Shown here piece by piece: positions 61,690-64,000 of a DNA stretch of 64,000 nt. The stretch is from Catonia carolina (taxonomy: Eukaryota > Arthropoda > Insecta > Hemiptera > Achilidae), in contig JAQMRL010000002.1 of the NCBI GenBank assembly GCA_035578175.1, positions 77,419,645-77,483,644 on the forward strand, written 5' to 3'. The notes below the pieces were generated by a model. It ran no database searches and was not told the origin of the DNA. It saw nothing but the letters and a program-made list of their open reading frames with translations. Every line of letters begins with the position of its first letter. Position 1 is the first letter of the stretch. Made by a program: the position numbers and the translations under genes.

Positions 61690-63780
61690 ACAATACTTTC
61701 ATTCCTATATATTCTTACAGGCAAAAGAAAGTAAAAATATGTTTTTTTAATATGGTTGCCTTAATATGCATTTTAAAGCAAGAGAGTAGCTATAATATAA
61801 TGAAACTTATAGAAAATTGAAAAACTGACAACTTTTATTGCAAACATTTATTTGGATTACGCTTAGTTTAGTGGTAATTAGTGATTTTCTCTTATTTTTC
61901 TAGGAAAATCTGTGTAAAAATGTATTTTTCAATATTTCGGCCTCAGTATGTATTTAAACAAGTGTATAGTTAATGAAATGTATAGGAAATTAAACGATCT
62001 ACAACTTTTATTTGTAACATATTTCTCTACAGCGCTTAGTTTAGAGTCAAAGAGATATTTTCCGTATTATTTAGCCAAACTGAGGTTGGTTTTCATTTTG
62101 TATCTTTCACTCATGATTAAAATTAGGTTATGTTTATTGAGGTTAGTTTTTTTGTGTATTTCCAATCTTTTATTATTAATGTTAGGTTACATTTTTTATT
62201 ATTTGCATTCACACGAGAAAATCATGTGAGAGTTAACCACCAGATGTTTTTTACTTTCTCTTAACTATATGAATATATAGGAAAGAAAGTATTGTTTTTT
62301 TGTCGATTTTTCAAAATCGAGTTTTCATCGGATCTACACATATTCAGACCCCCTGAACCCAAAAAACGTGTTTTTAGCACTTGGTTTGTGTGCGTGTGTT
62401 AATGTGTGTGTGTGTGTGTGTGTGCACAGAATATCTCAAGAACAGAACATCATACAAACTTGAAACTTAGGTTGCACACCACTAACAAACCCGACACGAA
62501 CATTTTCATCAAAATCGGTAACCGGAAGTAGTAGTTTATTCGTGTAATTTTTTACTTTTTTGCGATTTTCTCAAAAACTGGTCATATGATTTTTTTAAAT
62601 CGCATTGTTTTTTAAATGTTTATGCTTTACAAGATAGGGTAGTACGCCATGTTTGCTGAAATTCTTGGTGAGGCTGTTTATTTTGTAAAATAAGATTACG
62701 GCTTTAATATGCATTTTAGCGCAAAAGTTTATATAAAAAATGTAGATAATTAAAAATCCTACAACTTTTATTTCAAACATTTTTTAGTATAAAGCTTAGT
62801 TTAGCAGTAATTTGCGATTTCTGTTTTTTCTTACGAAAACGTGTGAAAAATCGATTTTTAAAGATTTCGGCCTTAGTATACATTTTACGACAAAAGTGCA
62901 TCTAATGAAATTTATTGGAAATTAAAAGATCGACAATTTTTTTTAAGCATTTTTCTCTACAGAGCCTAGTTTAGCGTGAAAGAGTGATTTTCCGTATTTT
63001 TAAGCTAAACTTAGTTCGATTCAAATTTTGCGTCTCTCTCTCATTATTAAAATAAGGTTATGTGTTTTGAGGTTAGTTTTTTGTTTATTTCTAATGTTTT
63101 ATTACTAATGGTAGGTTATTTTGGTCATTATTTGAATTGGCAAGAGAAAGTTGTGTGAGTGTTTCACACCAGATATTTTTTTAAATTGCTTCATTGACTA
63201 CATTTTCTAAGCTCTACACGATAGGGTAGGCGCCATTCATGCTGAACTTCCTGGGAAGGCTGTTTTCGTAGAAAAAATAGGTTTTTTTTAATATGGTTGC
63301 CTTAATATGCATTTTAAGGCAAAAAAGTATATAATGAAACTTAGAGATAATTGAATAACTGAAAACTTTTATTGCAAACATTTATTTCTAGGATAGCCCT
63401 TAGTTTAGCGGTAATTAGTGATTTTCTGTTTATTTTTTCCATGAAAATCTGTAAAAAAATGTATTTTACAATATTTCGGCCTTAGTATGCATATACCGAC
63501 AAAAGTGTATTTAATAAAATGTATAGGAAATTAAAAGATCTACAACTTTTATTTGTAACATATTTCTCTACAGCGCTTAGTTTAGAGTCAAAGAGATATT
63601 TTCCGTATTATTTAGCCAAACTTAGGTTGGTTTTCATTTTGTATCTTTCACTCATGATTAAAATTAGGTTATGTTTATTGAGGTTTGATTTTTTGTTTAT
63701 TTTTAATGTAAGGTTATATTATTCATTATTTGCGTTTGCATGGGAAAGTTGTTTGAGTATTTTACACCAGTTTGTTCTTT
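61690..63780. repeat. Cluster of modular ~0.94-kb repeats (R1)
   Basis: It is the mirror of the L0 cluster, with one full copy at 62,252-63,174. A (GT)n tract at 62,404-62,424 is longer than its L0 partner. Open frames at 61,948-62,229 and 63,519-63,854 are repeat text. Confidence 0.75.
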
Positions 63781-64000
63781 TTTTGAACAGGGAAGTTGAA
63801 GAATACGTTGGTCTTGTTGGGAGAACATCATTCTGTAATTCTCCTCTGCTGTGAGTGGATCTGAATTATTTTTCGTGGCCAACAAACCAATCTGCAAGAA
63901 AAGAGATTCAAGTAGTACAATCCGACTGAAGGTATTATTATATGTTTCATTCACATTTTAATTTATCCTCTATGCATCTGGTATTTATATTCTTTGTAGT

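Larger units (their letters stand above)
13300..64000. repeat. Palindrome B: inverted duplication of the 13.3-34.3 kb block
   Basis: From about 39,400 the sequence is an inverted copy of 34,270 down to 13,300. Anchors: RT remnant 39,447 with 34,222; zinc-finger start 46,217 with 27,065; mariner foldback 55,525-56,101 with 21,262-21,839; hAT element 59,938-61,017 with 16,280-17,300; 63,519-63,950 with 13,850-13,430. The block 34,305-38,490 of R0 is not repeated on the right. The right copy has an extra 4.1 kb (49,950-54,050) that R0 lacks. The copy continues past the window end. Confidence 0.9.

Overview
The window looks like a transposon-dense, AT-rich animal nuclear genome, most likely an insect; a hemipteran is a guess that the sequence does not settle. 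The evidence is a family of poly-C2H2 zinc-finger genes with HTGEKP linkers, mariner-, pogo/Tigger-, hAT- and piggyBac-like DNA transposons, a non-LTR retrotransposon, Penelope-like reverse-transcriptase debris and a tRNA-derived SINE. There are no operons, ribosome binding sites, rRNA genes or CRISPR arrays. All identity statements are by eye; no alignment was run.

The main feature is large-scale symmetry. Bases 1 to about 19,150 (arm L0) run again as an inverted copy from about 19,190 to 38,490 (arm R0). From about 39,400 the sequence runs back through R0 in inverted order (arm L1, 39,400-58,080) and then through the inner part of L0 (arm R1, 58,080-64,000 and beyond). The window is thus an alternating array of four units of up to about 19 kb: forward, reverse, forward, reverse. 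The unit centres (about 19,160 and 58,080) are inner palindromes with a ~270-bp unpaired loop. The outer junction (38,405-38,965) is a hairpin made of mariner transposase fragments. L0/R1 and R0/L1 share many insertions, so most of the structure fits a palindrome that was later duplicated as a whole; some insertions contradict that simple history.

Order of contents in a unit, outside to inside: end of a mariner-like transposase; tRNA-like sequence; ~175-bp tandem repeats; a CpG-rich candidate first exon; a pogo-like MITE; Penelope-like RT remnant; an internally deleted Tigger element; a zinc-finger gene; SINE or foldback insertions; clusters of an unclassified modular ~0.94-kb repeat; ~340-bp MITEs; the inner palindrome, which carries a hAT element in L0/R1. 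A short mariner foldback lies next to the inner palindrome in R0/L1.

The best-supported host-like genes are three zinc-finger paralogues: 8,844-10,202 (minus, interrupted by an in-frame TGA), 27,065-28,087 (plus, intact) and 45,111-46,217 (minus, intact). They share an N-terminal Cys-rich region but differ in finger number (10, 6 and 7) and in the DNA-contacting residues. Nearly everything else is transposable-element material. Several insertions can be proved from empty sites in a sister arm, including a 3.8-kb TA-flanked composite with long inverted repeats (28,791-32,614 and 40,565-44,406).
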